Assembly (NCBI GenBank): GCA_016213625.1
Contig: JACQZZ010000035.1
Span: 1-64,000, forward strand
DNA: 64,000 nucleotides
Direction: 5' to 3'
Source: Actinomycetota bacterium
GTDB taxonomy: Bacteria; Actinomycetota; Acidimicrobiia; Acidimicrobiales; Ilumatobacteraceae
The notes under the pieces are model-generated. The model was given only the letters and a program-made list of their open reading frames with translations, was not told the origin of the DNA and made no database searches. Of the stretch, positions 9,578 through 21,393 are shown one piece after another; position 1 is the first letter of the stretch; every line of letters starts with the position of its first letter. Position numbers and translations under genes: made by a program.

Positions 9578-10567
9578 ATGACCAGGGCCGTACGCGACGA
9601 TCTGGCCGCGGCGCACCGGCGCTCGCTGGTGCACGTGGCCGCACCAGGGGCGCGGTTCACCGCCGCCCGTCGCGTGCAGATCGCCGAGGTGGCCATCGCC
9701 GCGTTCCTCGACCCCGAGCCGACCCCGCCCTGGGTGCGTCCGCACGGCGACCTGGCACTCGACGTGGCTCATCGCCTCGCCCGCCACGCCGGCACCATCA
9801 ACCTCGAGTGGTACGAGCAGATCGTCACGGAGGGGTTGCACCCGCTGGATTGGGTGGAGGTCGTCGGCATCGTGGTGTCGGCCGTGCCCCCCGTCGCCTT
9901 CGCTCGCGCCATCGGTGCGCCGCCCCCAGGGCTGCCCGCACCGCAGCCCGGTGACCCCACCGGCCACGAGGCAGCGGAACTGGCGCCAGCCCGCTTGAAC
10001 TTCGTCCCGGTGGCGGCCCCGGCCGATCGGATGCCCTCGGTGGTGCAGGCCTTGAGTGCCCTGCCCGACGAGTGGGACAACCTGTGGCAGCTCGCCGAGG
10101 CGCAGTACATGAGCGACCGGGCGATGGACGACCCGCTGTGGAACCGGGGCACCCTCAGCCGTCCGCAGATGGAGCTGGTCGCGGGGCGGCTGTCGCTCAT
10201 CCGCGAATGCTTCTTTTGAACGACGTCCCATGCAGGCATGCTCAGTTGGAGCAGCCAACAGGACGGCACCCCGGCCGACCTCGACGCGCTCGCGTCGGGT
10301 GACGGCGACGCCGGGCTGCCCCACGGTGCGCTGCTGATGGCGTTCGCCGAGGCGGCCGCGGGTGTCGACGACGCCGCGCTGGCGGAGGCCCGTGAAGCAC
10401 TCGTCGACGCCACGAGTGAGGCGTTCATGATCGACGCCGCGGCGGTGGTGGCCAACTTCGAGATGATGACCCGCGTGGCCGACGGCACGGGCGCACTCCA
10501 CGCCGCGGAGAGAGAAGCGAACGCCACGGCCCTCGCGACCCGCCTCGGGATGGTCGAACGGCCCTGA
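9578..10567 (+). CDS. AhpD-like (carboxymuconolactone decarboxylase family) protein, probable selenoprotein with UGA at codon 214
   Basis: Read as one frame, the gene encodes 329 residues with a single in-frame TGA at 10217-10219. Around it the sequence is E-C211-F-F-[UGA214]-T-T-S-H218-A-G-M-L, which matches the AhpD/CMD redox motif C-x-x-C-x-x-x-H with the second cysteine replaced by UGA. Upstream, SRPQMELVAGRLSLIREC is the helix that normally leads into the motif; downstream, DAAAVVANFEMMTRVADGTG is the usual C-terminal helix. Both halves therefore belong to one protein. AhpD-like selenoproteins are a known bacterial class. A SECIS-like hairpin follows at 10235-10256. Such proteins are disulfide or selenenylsulfide reductases or peroxidases. 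ATG 9578 is chosen; a TTG at 9569 is possible. The alternative reading is a nonsense mutation giving a 213-residue stub. No selA, selB, selC or selD lies in the window. Confidence 0.8.
10235..10256 (+). promoter_or_regulatory. Candidate bacterial SECIS element
   Basis: Directly downstream of the in-frame UGA, ggc (10235-10237) pairs with gcc (10254-10256) and tgctc (10239-10243) pairs with gagca (10249-10253). This leaves one bulged A on the 5' side and a five-base loop, agttg. There are 24 bases between the UGA and the loop. Known bacterial SECIS elements lie inside the coding sequence with the apical loop roughly 16-37 bases after UGA and a G in the first two loop positions, as seen here; several, like this one, carry a GU in the loop and a bulge below the upper stem. 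Confidence 0.65.
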
Positions 10568-10624
10568 CGTCGGGCCCTCGATTCGTCGTAGGGTCCATTC
10601 GGGACTTTTCCCGAGGAGGTTCGC

Positions 10625-13555
10625 ATGCGCACGTGGTGGCGTTCCATCGGCACCTGGCTGAGCCGGCACACGCTGCTCACGCTGGGAGGCGTGCTGGCGT
10701 TGACGGCGGTGTTCGCGATCGGGCTGAATCAGCTCGACTTCGCGACCGGTCAGGACAGCTACATCGATCCGGCGTCGCAGGTGGCGAAGGACAATCACGA
10801 CTACCAGGAGCTGTTCGGCGGCGAGAACATGGTGGTGCTGTTCTCCGTGGACGAGGGCAAGCAGCTCGTCGATCTGTTCACTCCCGCCAACGTCGCCTCG
10901 ATGAACGAGGTGGAGGAACAGCTCAGTGGCGACCCGGCCGTCGTGTCCGTGGTGTCACCGGTGAAGCTGCTCGAGTGGACGAACGATCTCATCGCCAAGG
11001 GCACCGCCAGCGAGATCATCGCCCGCACCATCGAGCGCGACCCCGACGAGGCGAGCAAGGCGCTCCGTCAGGCGGATGCCACGCTGACCACTCTGCGCCT
11101 CGGTGCCGCCGGTGAGCAGACCCTCGACAACCCCGACTGGGTGAAGTTCCTTCTCTACGACAACACCGGGTTCACGGTCGACACCGACAACAACCTGGTC
11201 GTCCCGACCGACGACCAGCTGCAGGTGCGCAAGGCGTTGCGCGCCTTCATGCCCGACGCACAGCACGCGGTGATGGCCGCTGTGCTGGTGGGCAACGCCC
11301 CGCTCGACGACCTGGCCGCCGGCTCCGATGCGGTGAAGGCCGCGTTCGACGGGCGCACCTTCGAGAACGCCGGCGTCATCATCACCGGCACGCCCACCTT
11401 CCTGACGGACATCAACGACTACCTCCAGGGCGGCATGCTCACCCTCGGCGGCATCGCCGTGGTCGTGATGATGATCATCCTGATGGTCGCGTTCCGAGTG
11501 CGCTGGCGGCTCCTTCCCATGATCGGCATGGTCGTCGGTGTGCTGTGGGGGTTCGGCGCCTTCGGGTTCACCGGCACCAAGCTCTCCCTGGTGACCATCG
11601 CCGGTCTGCCGATCCTCATCGGACTCGGCATCGAGTTCTCCATCCAGGTCCACAACCGCATCGAGGAAGAGCGCACCATCGAGCGCGTCGCCGACCCGTA
11701 CGGCCAGACGCTTTCGTACATGGGGCCGCCGTTGCTGGCCGCCACCATCGCAGCGGTCATCGCCTTCCTCACCGTGAAGATCTCGAAGGTGCCGATGGTG
11801 CAGGACTTCGGCGTGCTGCTGTCCATCGGCATCGTGGCCCTGCTGATCGCCGGCATCGTGCTGCCGCTCACCATCATCGGTGGGCGTGAGCGCCGCAAGC
11901 CCACCAGCGAAGCGCCGAAGCCGAGCTGGGTGGAGGCAACCGTCCGCATCCTCGGCAGCCTGCCCCGCGTGGCCGTGCTGCCGCTGGTGATCATCGCCAT
12001 CGGCATTCCCGTGCTCGGCCTCACGTTGGAAGGCGGCACGAAGATCGAGAGCGACCCCATCAACTGGGCCAACCAGGACAGCGTCGCCATCAAGAACGCG
12101 CGCACGCTCGAGTCCGAGGTCGGGTTCTCCAGCACGCTCGGCGTGTTCGTGCAGGCCGACCCTGCCGTCGCGTCCGATGGCGTGTTCACCGACCAGATGG
12201 GCGCCTTCCAGATGAACCTGGTGGAGAGCCAGCTGGCAGGCAACGCGGAACTCGCCGAGGCATCCAGTCTGGCCACCACCGTCGGCTGGCTCACCGAGGT
12301 GCCCTCGGCCACCCCGCTGCCGCCCACCGGCCTCGACATGCTGCAGGCGTACAACACCGCGCCCGACTCGCTGAAGTCGCTGTTGGTGGCCAACGACGGC
12401 AATGCCGCGCAGGTGCTGTTCCAGGTGGGACCGTCGTCGCTGGAAGAGCGTTCGGTCGTGCTGCAGAACGTGGAGGCAGGCATCGCCGATCCGGGTGATG
12501 CGGCGCTCCTGCCGAAGAACGCCACGGCGACCACCGGTGGTCTCGCCGTGGTGGGCGTGGGGCTGCTCGAGAACATCACGGCCAACCGGGCCGAGCTCAC
12601 CATCGTTGCCATCCTGTTGGTGGCCGCGTTCATCATCCTCCGGTACCGCGACCTCGCGCGTGGGCTCATCACGATGATCCCCGTGCTGCTGGCCGTGGGC
12701 ATGTCGGCCGTGCTCGTCCGCCTGCTCGACATCACCCTCAGCCCGCTCACCACCGTGGGCGGTCCACTCGTGGTGGCCACGTGCGCCGAGTTCTCCGTGC
12801 TGCTCGTGGACCGGTATGCGGAGCAACGCGCCCGTGGGTTCGACCCCGAGGAGAGCAACCGGGTGGCCGCGGAACGCACCGGTCGAGCGTTCTTCACCTC
12901 GGCGCTCACCACGTTGGGCGGGTTCGCGGTGCTGATGTTCAGCACCCTGCCGCTGCTGGCCGACTTCGGCATGGTGGTCACCATCAACATCGCCGTCGCC
13001 CTGCTGGCCGCGCTCGTGGTGGTGCCACCGTTGGTGAAGGAGGCCGATCGCCGGCGCCTGTTGCTGATGGGCCCCGCGCATCGTGCCGCCAATGTGCGCC
13101 AACGCCGCATCGCGATGGCGCTCACCAGTGCACTGCTCGCGGCCGGTGGACTGGTGCTCGTGCTGCGTGCCAGCAGCGACACCACCGAGGCGGCGGTGGA
13201 GCCGAAGATGACGGAGTCGGCCGAGCAGCCGGCCACCACACCGCCGGTCACCACCACACCGCCCACCACGTCGCTCGCACCCGACTCCACGTTGCCTCCC
13301 GGCCCGGCCGAGCGTCCCAGCGGTCTCGTGGCCGGCGTGTTCTACGACGGGCTCACCGCCGTGGGTGTGGACCCGGGCGTCGCTCGCTGCGCGGCCGACG
13401 ACCTGATCGCCACCACCTCCGAGGCCGACCTGTTGGCGATGGGCATCGCCAGCGTGCCGCGCCCCGCCGAGGTGAACGCGTTGCTCGACGGTGCCGCCAA
13501 GCGGTGCGGTGTCACGCAGGAGCAGCTCGACGCCGCGGCAGCCGCCGCGGGTTAG
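10625..13555 (+). CDS. RND/MMPL-superfamily transporter (HAE3-like) with extra C-terminal domain
   Basis: The 976-residue protein has the duplicated RND layout: a first transmembrane helix at about 13-35, a large extracytoplasmic loop (about 36-270), five helices to about 420, then the same pattern again (helix near 440, loop, helices near 680-830). It resembles hydrophobe/amphiphile efflux-3 and MmpL-type proton-driven exporters of lipids or hydrophobic compounds; the substrate is unknown. After the last membrane helix come a Thr/Pro-rich linker (about 860-900, TTPPVTTTPPTTS) and a small domain of about 70 residues with two cysteines (about 922 and 961), unusual for this family. A gaggagg ribosome site precedes the ATG. 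It follows the AhpD-like gene by 57 bases on the same strand and may be co-transcribed. Confidence 0.88.
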   Translation: MRTWWRSIGTWLSRHTLLTLGGVLALTAVFAIGLNQLDFATGQDSYIDPASQVAKDNHDYQELFGGENMVVLFSVDEGKQLVDLFTPANVASMNEVEEQLSGDPAVVSVVSPVKLLEWTNDLIAKGTASEIIARTIERDPDEASKALRQADATLTTLRLGAAGEQTLDNPDWVKFLLYDNTGFTVDTDNNLVVPTDDQLQVRKALRAFMPDAQHAVMAAVLVGNAPLDDLAAGSDAVKAAFDGRTFENAGVIITGTPTFLTDINDYLQGGMLTLGGIAVVVMMIILMVAFRVRWRLLPMIGMVVGVLWGFGAFGFTGTKLSLVTIAGLPILIGLGIEFSIQVHNRIEEERTIERVADPYGQTLSYMGPPLLAATIAAVIAFLTVKISKVPMVQDFGVLLSIGIVALLIAGIVLPLTIIGGRERRKPTSEAPKPSWVEATVRILGSLPRVAVLPLVIIAIGIPVLGLTLEGGTKIESDPINWANQDSVAIKNARTLESEVGFSSTLGVFVQADPAVASDGVFTDQMGAFQMNLVESQLAGNAELAEASSLATTVGWLTEVPSATPLPPTGLDMLQAYNTAPDSLKSLLVANDGNAAQVLFQVGPSSLEERSVVLQNVEAGIADPGDAALLPKNATATTGGLAVVGVGLLENITANRAELTIVAILLVAAFIILRYRDLARGLITMIPVLLAVGMSAVLVRLLDITLSPLTTVGGPLVVATCAEFSVLLVDRYAEQRARGFDPEESNRVAAERTGRAFFTSALTTLGGFAVLMFSTLPLLADFGMVVTINIAVALLAALVVVPPLVKEADRRRLLLMGPAHRAANVRQRRIAMALTSALLAAGGLVLVLRASSDTTEAAVEPKMTESAEQPATTPPVTTTPPTTSLAPDSTLPPGPAERPSGLVAGVFYDGLTAVGVDPGVARCAADDLIATTSEADLLAMGIASVPRPAEVNALLDGAAKRCGVTQEQLDAAAAAAG

Positions 13556-13559
13556 TTAG

Positions 13560-16813
<3,254 letters not shown>

Positions 16814-16857
16814 TCAGGTGACAGACACTTGTCGGATCGCCGTGCAGGCTGGTCCAC

Positions 16858-18012
16858 ATGCAACACAGGTTGATCGAGGTACGGGAGCGGGCGGCACGGC
16901 CGTCGGCGGCTCGGCGCGCCACGATCGTGCTCGGCTCCGCGGCCGTGTGCCTGGGCGCTGTGCTCGCCTTCGCCGGCGGTGACGATCTCGCCGGGTCGGG
17001 ACCCGACATCACGGTGCCGGTGACCACCACCGTCCCGGCAACGACCACCACCGTGCCGGCAACGACCACGGTCGCACCCAGCACCACGCTGCCTGCCCCC
17101 ACGGATCTGGTGGCCGCGTCGGCCCGGGTGCACGACGTGCCTCGTCTGGTGCTGGCCGACCTGCCGGCGTCGGAGCAGCTGGTGCGCATCTCGAACATCG
17201 CCTACGGACCCCTGCCCGAGCAGCAGCTCGACATGTGGCGTTCCTCGGGGCCCCGGTTGCATCCCGGCGCCATCGTGTACGTGCACGGCGGGGCGTGGAA
17301 CGGCGGCGACAAGGACATCGTGGCCACCCCCTTCGCCACGTTGCTCGAACACCTCATCACCGAAGAGGGCTGGACGGTGTTCTCCATCAACTACCGGGTC
17401 GGCGCCGCGTTCCCCGATGCGCTGCTCGACGTGAACCGGGCGGTGCGGTGGGTGAAGGCCCACTCGTACGAGTACGGCATCGACCCGGAGCAGGTCGTCG
17501 CCTACGGGCACTCCGCAGGTGGACACCTCGCCGCGATGTTGGGCACCACGTGGAACGACCCGACGCTGCAGCCCGCCGATCTTCCCGCACCGCTCGCCAA
17601 CGTGTCGCCGCGGCCGGTGGGCGTGGTGAGCCTGTCGGCGCCGCTGGACCCGAAGGCGTGGGGCGACTCCAATCCGAACCCGGCCGACCAGTTCTCGGGT
17701 GGTGGGGCGGTGGCCACGTTCGCCGGATGCGTCGGCGAGTGGTACACGTCGTGCACCCCCGAGCAACTGGCTGCCGTCGACGTGTCCACCTACGCCGACC
17801 CTGCCGACCCGCCCGTGTACGTCGCCCACGGCGACCTCGACGGCGTCGTCCATCCGTTCGAGCAACAGGGTGCGTTGCTGCGGATGCAGGCGGCCCACGA
17901 AGTCGTCTGGTACGACTTCGCCACTGTCGGCGCCGAGGCCGATCGCAACCACGTGATGGACGCGGTGGTCAACGTCGCTGCGCTGCGGGCGTTCCTCGAT
18001 GCGGTGACGTAA
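16858..18012 (+). CDS. Secreted or membrane-anchored alpha/beta-hydrolase (esterase/lipase-like)
   Basis: An N-terminal hydrophobic segment (about 22-41, ATIVLGSAAVCLGAVLAFAG) and a Thr/Pro/Val-rich linker (about 50-80) place the catalytic domain outside the membrane. The domain of about 270 residues resembles the BD-FAE/hormone-sensitive lipase group: an oxyanion-hole HGGAW at about 143, nucleophile S219 in GHSAGGH, a candidate acid in HGDLDGVV, and a histidine near the C-terminus (RNHVMD). It should hydrolyse small carboxylic esters; the natural substrate is unknown. The downstream patB starts 10 bases after the stop, so the two may be co-transcribed. Confidence 0.8.
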   Translation: MQHRLIEVRERAARPSAARRATIVLGSAAVCLGAVLAFAGGDDLAGSGPDITVPVTTTVPATTTTVPATTTVAPSTTLPAPTDLVAASARVHDVPRLVLADLPASEQLVRISNIAYGPLPEQQLDMWRSSGPRLHPGAIVYVHGGAWNGGDKDIVATPFATLLEHLITEEGWTVFSINYRVGAAFPDALLDVNRAVRWVKAHSYEYGIDPEQVVAYGHSAGGHLAAMLGTTWNDPTLQPADLPAPLANVSPRPVGVVSLSAPLDPKAWGDSNPNPADQFSGGGAVATFAGCVGEWYTSCTPEQLAAVDVSTYADPADPPVYVAHGDLDGVVHPFEQQGALLRMQAAHEVVWYDFATVGAEADRNHVMDAVVNVAALRAFLDAVT

Positions 18013-18022
18013 CGTCGCCGGC

Positions 18023-19186
18023 GTGCAGGACTTCGACTTCGACTCGCTCTCGCTCGACTGGCTTCGGGCCAAGCCAGGTGCCAAGTGGGGCCAGAACCGT
18101 GAGGTCGTCAACGCGTGGGTGGCCGACATGGACTTCGCGCCGCCTCCGGTGGTGAACGAGGCGTTGCGCGCCATCATCGATGCGGGTGACCTCGGGTATC
18201 CGGCGTGGGCGCTCGAGCACTCGCCGGCGCTCGACGCGTTCGTGGCCCGCTCCGAGCAACGGTACGGCTGGCACACCGCGCCCGACGAGTACCGCGAGCT
18301 CAACGACGTCACCCAGGGCATCCAGATCGTGCTCGAACACCACACGGTGCCGGGCGACGGCGTCGTGGTACTGCAACCGTCGTACCCGCCGTTCCTGAAC
18401 ACCGTGCGTGACGGCGGTCGGCGAATGGTGCCCGCGTTCGGCGCCCGCGACGCCTCGTCGGTCACCGGGTGGGCGTTCGACTGGGACCGGCTCGAAGCCG
18501 ATCTCGCGCAGTCACCGGCGAAGGTGCTGCTGCTGTGTCATCCGCACAACCCCACAGGGCACGTCTTCTCCCCGGCCGAACAGCAACACATCGTCGACAT
18601 GGCCGCGCGCCACGATCTGCTCATCATCTCCGACGAGATCCACGCCGACCTCACGTACGCGCCGCTGGAGCACCGTCCCATCGCGCTGCTCGCGCCGGAA
18701 CGCACGGTCACCATCCATGCAGCGTCGAAGGCCTTCAACCTCGCTGGGCTGCGCTACGCGGTCCTGCACCTCGGCCCGATCGATCTGCGAGCCAAGGTGC
18801 TCGGCGTGGCCAACCACCTGTACGGCGAGCCGAACCTGATGGGCCAGGCTGCCGCCGCGGCCGCATGGACGGTGGGCGACCCATGGCTCGACGACTGTCT
18901 CCGCCATCTCGATCACATGCGGCATCTTGCCGTCGACCTGCTCCGCGAGCACCTGCCACAGGTCGTCGCATCGGTGCCGGCGTCCACCTATCTGCTGTGG
19001 CTGGACTGTCGTGCGCTGGAACTCGGCGAGGATCCGTCGAAGGAGTTCCTCCGTCGTGGTGTGCGCCTGAGCGACGGTCCCGACTTCGGCGAGTTGGGCC
19101 TCGGCCACACCCGGCTGAACTTCGCCACGTCGTCGGGTGTGCTCCGCGAAGTGGTGCAGCGGATGGCTACCGCGCCTGCGCGCTGA
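18023..19186 (+). CDS. patB: MalY/PatB-type C-S lyase (cystathionine beta-lyase activity)
   Basis: The 387-residue PLP protein matches the MalY/PatB group of fold-type I lyases that cleave cystathionine or other cysteine conjugates to a thiol, pyruvate and ammonia. Diagnostic segments are the N-terminal WVADMDFAPPPVV, the GYPAW motif, the CHPHNPTGHVFSP and SDEIHADLTY blocks, the Schiff-base lysine K236 in HAASKAFNLAGLR, and a C-terminal RLNFAT. It begins with GTG 18023. Its last 20 bases overlap the end of the convergent cobS. Confidence 0.85.
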   Translation: MQDFDFDSLSLDWLRAKPGAKWGQNREVVNAWVADMDFAPPPVVNEALRAIIDAGDLGYPAWALEHSPALDAFVARSEQRYGWHTAPDEYRELNDVTQGIQIVLEHHTVPGDGVVVLQPSYPPFLNTVRDGGRRMVPAFGARDASSVTGWAFDWDRLEADLAQSPAKVLLLCHPHNPTGHVFSPAEQQHIVDMAARHDLLIISDEIHADLTYAPLEHRPIALLAPERTVTIHAASKAFNLAGLRYAVLHLGPIDLRAKVLGVANHLYGEPNLMGQAAAAAAWTVGDPWLDDCLRHLDHMRHLAVDLLREHLPQVVASVPASTYLLWLDCRALELGEDPSKEFLRRGVRLSDGPDFGELGLGHTRLNFATSSGVLREVVQRMATAPAR

Positions 19187-19904
19187 GCACCACCAGGCAC
19201 AGGCACTCGGCCACCTGCTCGGTGGCGCCCAACACATCGCCGCTGATGCCACCGATCTTCCTGCGGGCGAGCATGCCCGTGCCGACCACCGCCACGAGCG
19301 CGGCGCCCGTGAGGGCGGCTGCCCACCAGCCCACCGCCAGCGTCGTGATCGCGATGCCGGCGATCACTCCCACGGCGGCTCGCGGGCGGGTGGTGCCCCG
19401 TCCGTAGTCGGCGCCGAGGCCGGAGTGGGTGGCCAACTTCATCGAGCCGGCCATCGCGACCGCGGCCACGCGGCCCATCGTGTGTGCGGCGACCGCACCG
19501 GTGAACATCGCCCACGGGCCTGGCAGGGACCAGAGCGCGATCATTCGCACGACGATGGAGGCACAGATGGCCGCCACGCCGTAGGTGCCGTGGCGCGAGT
19601 CCTTCAGGATCTCGAGTCGACGCTCGACCGTCCACCCTCCTCCGAACGCGTCGGCGATGTCGCCCAGCCCGTCCTCGTGGAACGCCCCGGTGATGAGCAG
19701 CCCGACCACCACGGCCACCGCGCCCGCCACGACCGGTGGCACCACGAACCACAACCCGGCCGCGACGCCACCCACCGCCGCACCGATGATGGCGCCGGCG
19801 ACCGGGACCCACGCGATCGTGTCGGGCAACGACGGCTCGCGGCGCAGTCGGATGGGCACCCTCGTGAGGAACTGGAGGGCGGCGAGGAGGTTCACTCGAA
19901 CCAT
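19167..19904 (-). CDS. cobS: Adenosylcobinamide-GDP ribazoletransferase (cobalamin synthase)
   Basis: This polytopic membrane enzyme joins adenosylcobinamide-GDP to alpha-ribazole(-phosphate), the last assembly step of cobalamin. The roughly 245-residue protein shows the N-terminal ALQFLTRVPI motif, the metal-binding GAFHEDGLGDIADAFGGG (about residues 70-87) and RHGTYGV, with several membrane segments. ATG 19904 and GTG 19895 are both possible; the GTG overlaps the cobT stop as GTGA. It is last in the cobO-cobU-cobT-cobS unit. Its 3' end overlaps patB by 20 bases. Confidence 0.93.
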   Translation of the reverse strand: MVRVNLLAALQFLTRVPIRLRREPSLPDTIAWVPVAGAIIGAAVGGVAAGLWFVVPPVVAGAVAVVVGLLITGAFHEDGLGDIADAFGGGWTVERRLEILKDSRHGTYGVAAICASIVVRMIALWSLPGPWAMFTGAVAAHTMGRVAAVAMAGSMKLATHSGLGADYGRGTTRPRAAVGVIAGIAITTLAVGWWAAALTGAALVAVVGTGMLARRKIGGISGDVLGATEQVAECLCLVVLSAQAR

Positions 19905-20881
19905 TCGCCGAACGTGGGCACGTCGGTGATGCCGACGCACGCCATGGCCACCAGCGGAACGGCCGCCATCGCCCCGGAGCCTTCGCCGAGACGCATGCCC
20001 AGGTCGAGCAGCGGGCGCTTGCGCAGGTGCTCGATCACTCGCGAATGGCCGGGCTCTGCGGATCGATGACCCACCAGGCAGTGGTCGAGCGCGCCGCGCT
20101 GGGCCACGGCCAACGGCAGCACCGCCGCGGTGACCACGTAGCCGTCGAGCAGCACCGGCAGCTTCCGGTGACGGGCCGCCAGGACCGCCGCGGCCATCGC
20201 CACCAGCTCGGCGCCGCCGACCTCGCGGAGCACCTCGAGCGGGTCGTGCACGTGCGCGACACGGGCCACCGCGGCGGCCACCGCCTCGCGCTTGCGGTCC
20301 ATGCCCTCGTCGTCGACCCCGGTGCCGCGACCCACGAACTCGACCGGCTGCTGAGGGTCGAGCATCGCGGCGGCCACTGCGGCGGCTGCGGTGGTGTTGC
20401 CGATGCCCATCTCGCCGATCACCAGCAGGTCGGCATCGAGCGCCTCGACCGCAGCACGGCCTGCCTGCACGCATTCCTCGAAGCGCTCCGGGGACAGCGC
20501 CGCCTCCACCCGGATGTCGCCGGTGGGGCGACCCACGCCCACGTCGATGGCATCGACCGTTGCGCCGACGACGCGGGCGAACGCCGACACGGTGCTCTTG
20601 CCCGCGCGGTACGCGGCGAGCATGGCGGCGGTGACGTCGATGGGGTAGGCGCTCACGCCGGCCGCGGCCACGCCGTGGTCGGCGGCGAAGATGAGACCGG
20701 CGGGCTTGCCGACGTGGGGGTGCGGCGTCTCCTGCCAGCGAGCCATGAAGGCGGCCACCGCGTCGAGTTCGCGCAGCGCGCCGGCGGGGCGGAGGATCTC
20801 CACGCCGCGGTCGCGGACCGCGTCGCGCGATTCCAGATCGCCCGTGGGCATGGTGGCCAATGCATCGCGCAGCCAGGTCAT
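19892..20881 (-). CDS. cobT: Nicotinate-nucleotide--dimethylbenzimidazole phosphoribosyltransferase
   Basis: It activates the lower ligand base of cobalamin to alpha-ribazole phosphate. The 329-residue protein has the IFAADHGVAAAGVSAYP motif near 65-80, the GEMGIGNTTAAAA segment, and the catalytic-glutamate loop LGEGSGA near the C-terminus. ATG 20881 overlaps the stop of cobU as ATGA, and its own stop overlaps a cobS start. No lower-ligand biosynthesis gene lies next to it. Confidence 0.95.
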   Translation of the reverse strand: MTWLRDALATMPTGDLESRDAVRDRGVEILRPAGALRELDAVAAFMARWQETPHPHVGKPAGLIFAADHGVAAAGVSAYPIDVTAAMLAAYRAGKSTVSAFARVVGATVDAIDVGVGRPTGDIRVEAALSPERFEECVQAGRAAVEALDADLLVIGEMGIGNTTAAAAVAAAMLDPQQPVEFVGRGTGVDDEGMDRKREAVAAAVARVAHVHDPLEVLREVGGAELVAMAAAVLAARHRKLPVLLDGYVVTAAVLPLAVAQRGALDHCLVGHRSAEPGHSRVIEHLRKRPLLDLGMRLGEGSGAMAAVPLVAMACVGITDVPTFGEWFE

Positions 20882-21393
20882 GGCAGCAACTCCCAGGGGT
20901 CGGTGAGGCGGACGGCACGGCCGGCCACCATGAGCAACGTGGTGTCGGCGATGGCGGCGACGGCCTGGTTCAGGCGGCCGAGCTCGTCGCGGTACTCGCG
21001 TCCGAGCGCGGACTCGGGGTGCACGCCCATGCCCACTTCGTTGGTGACCACCACCGTGTCGCCGCCGCGGCCGGCGACGGCGGCGATGAACGCGTCGAAG
21101 AACGGCGCGACCTCGTGTGCGAAGAGATTGCCCAGCCACACCGTGAGGCAGTCGACGACGAGGAAGTGATCGTCTGGCACCGCGGCAACGGCGTCGGCGA
21201 GGTGCACCGGGCACTCGACGGTGGTCCAGTGAGCGGGACGTTCGGCGCGGTGCCGTTCCACCCGCTGGACGAGATCGTCGTCGAACGGCTCGGCGGTGGC
21301 GATGAACGTGACTGGTGCGTGCTGGCGTTCGCCCGTGCGTACCGCGAGTGAGCTCTTGCCACTGCGCACCCCGCCGACGAGCAACGTGAGCAT
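20878..21393 (-). CDS. cobU: Adenosylcobinamide kinase / adenosylcobinamide-phosphate guanylyltransferase
   Basis: The bifunctional enzyme phosphorylates adenosylcobinamide and transfers GMP to it. In the 171-residue protein the P-loop is GGVRSGKSSLA (7-17), ERHRAERP carries the candidate guanylated histidine, and the VVDCLTVWLGNL and VVTNEVGMGVHPES signatures are present. The cobO stop and this ATG share a base (TGATG) and cobT overlaps its stop, so the cob genes are tightly coupled. Confidence 0.94.
   Translation of the reverse strand: MLTLLVGGVRSGKSSLAVRTGERQHAPVTFIATAEPFDDDLVQRVERHRAERPAHWTTVECPVHLADAVAAVPDDHFLVVDCLTVWLGNLFAHEVAPFFDAFIAAVAGRGGDTVVVTNEVGMGVHPESALGREYRDELGRLNQAVAAIADTTLLMVAGRAVRLTDPWELLP

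Noticed and set aside
10238-10567. A separate 109-residue gene starting at ATG 10238
   Set aside because: It is in frame with the upstream AhpD-like sequence, begins inside the C-x-x-[UGA]-x-x-x-H motif and has no ribosome site of its own.
10955-13102. A 715-residue minus-strand frame opposite the RND gene
   Set aside because: Its composition is dominated by His, Gln, Gly and Asp, as expected for antisense of a GC-rich membrane-protein gene.
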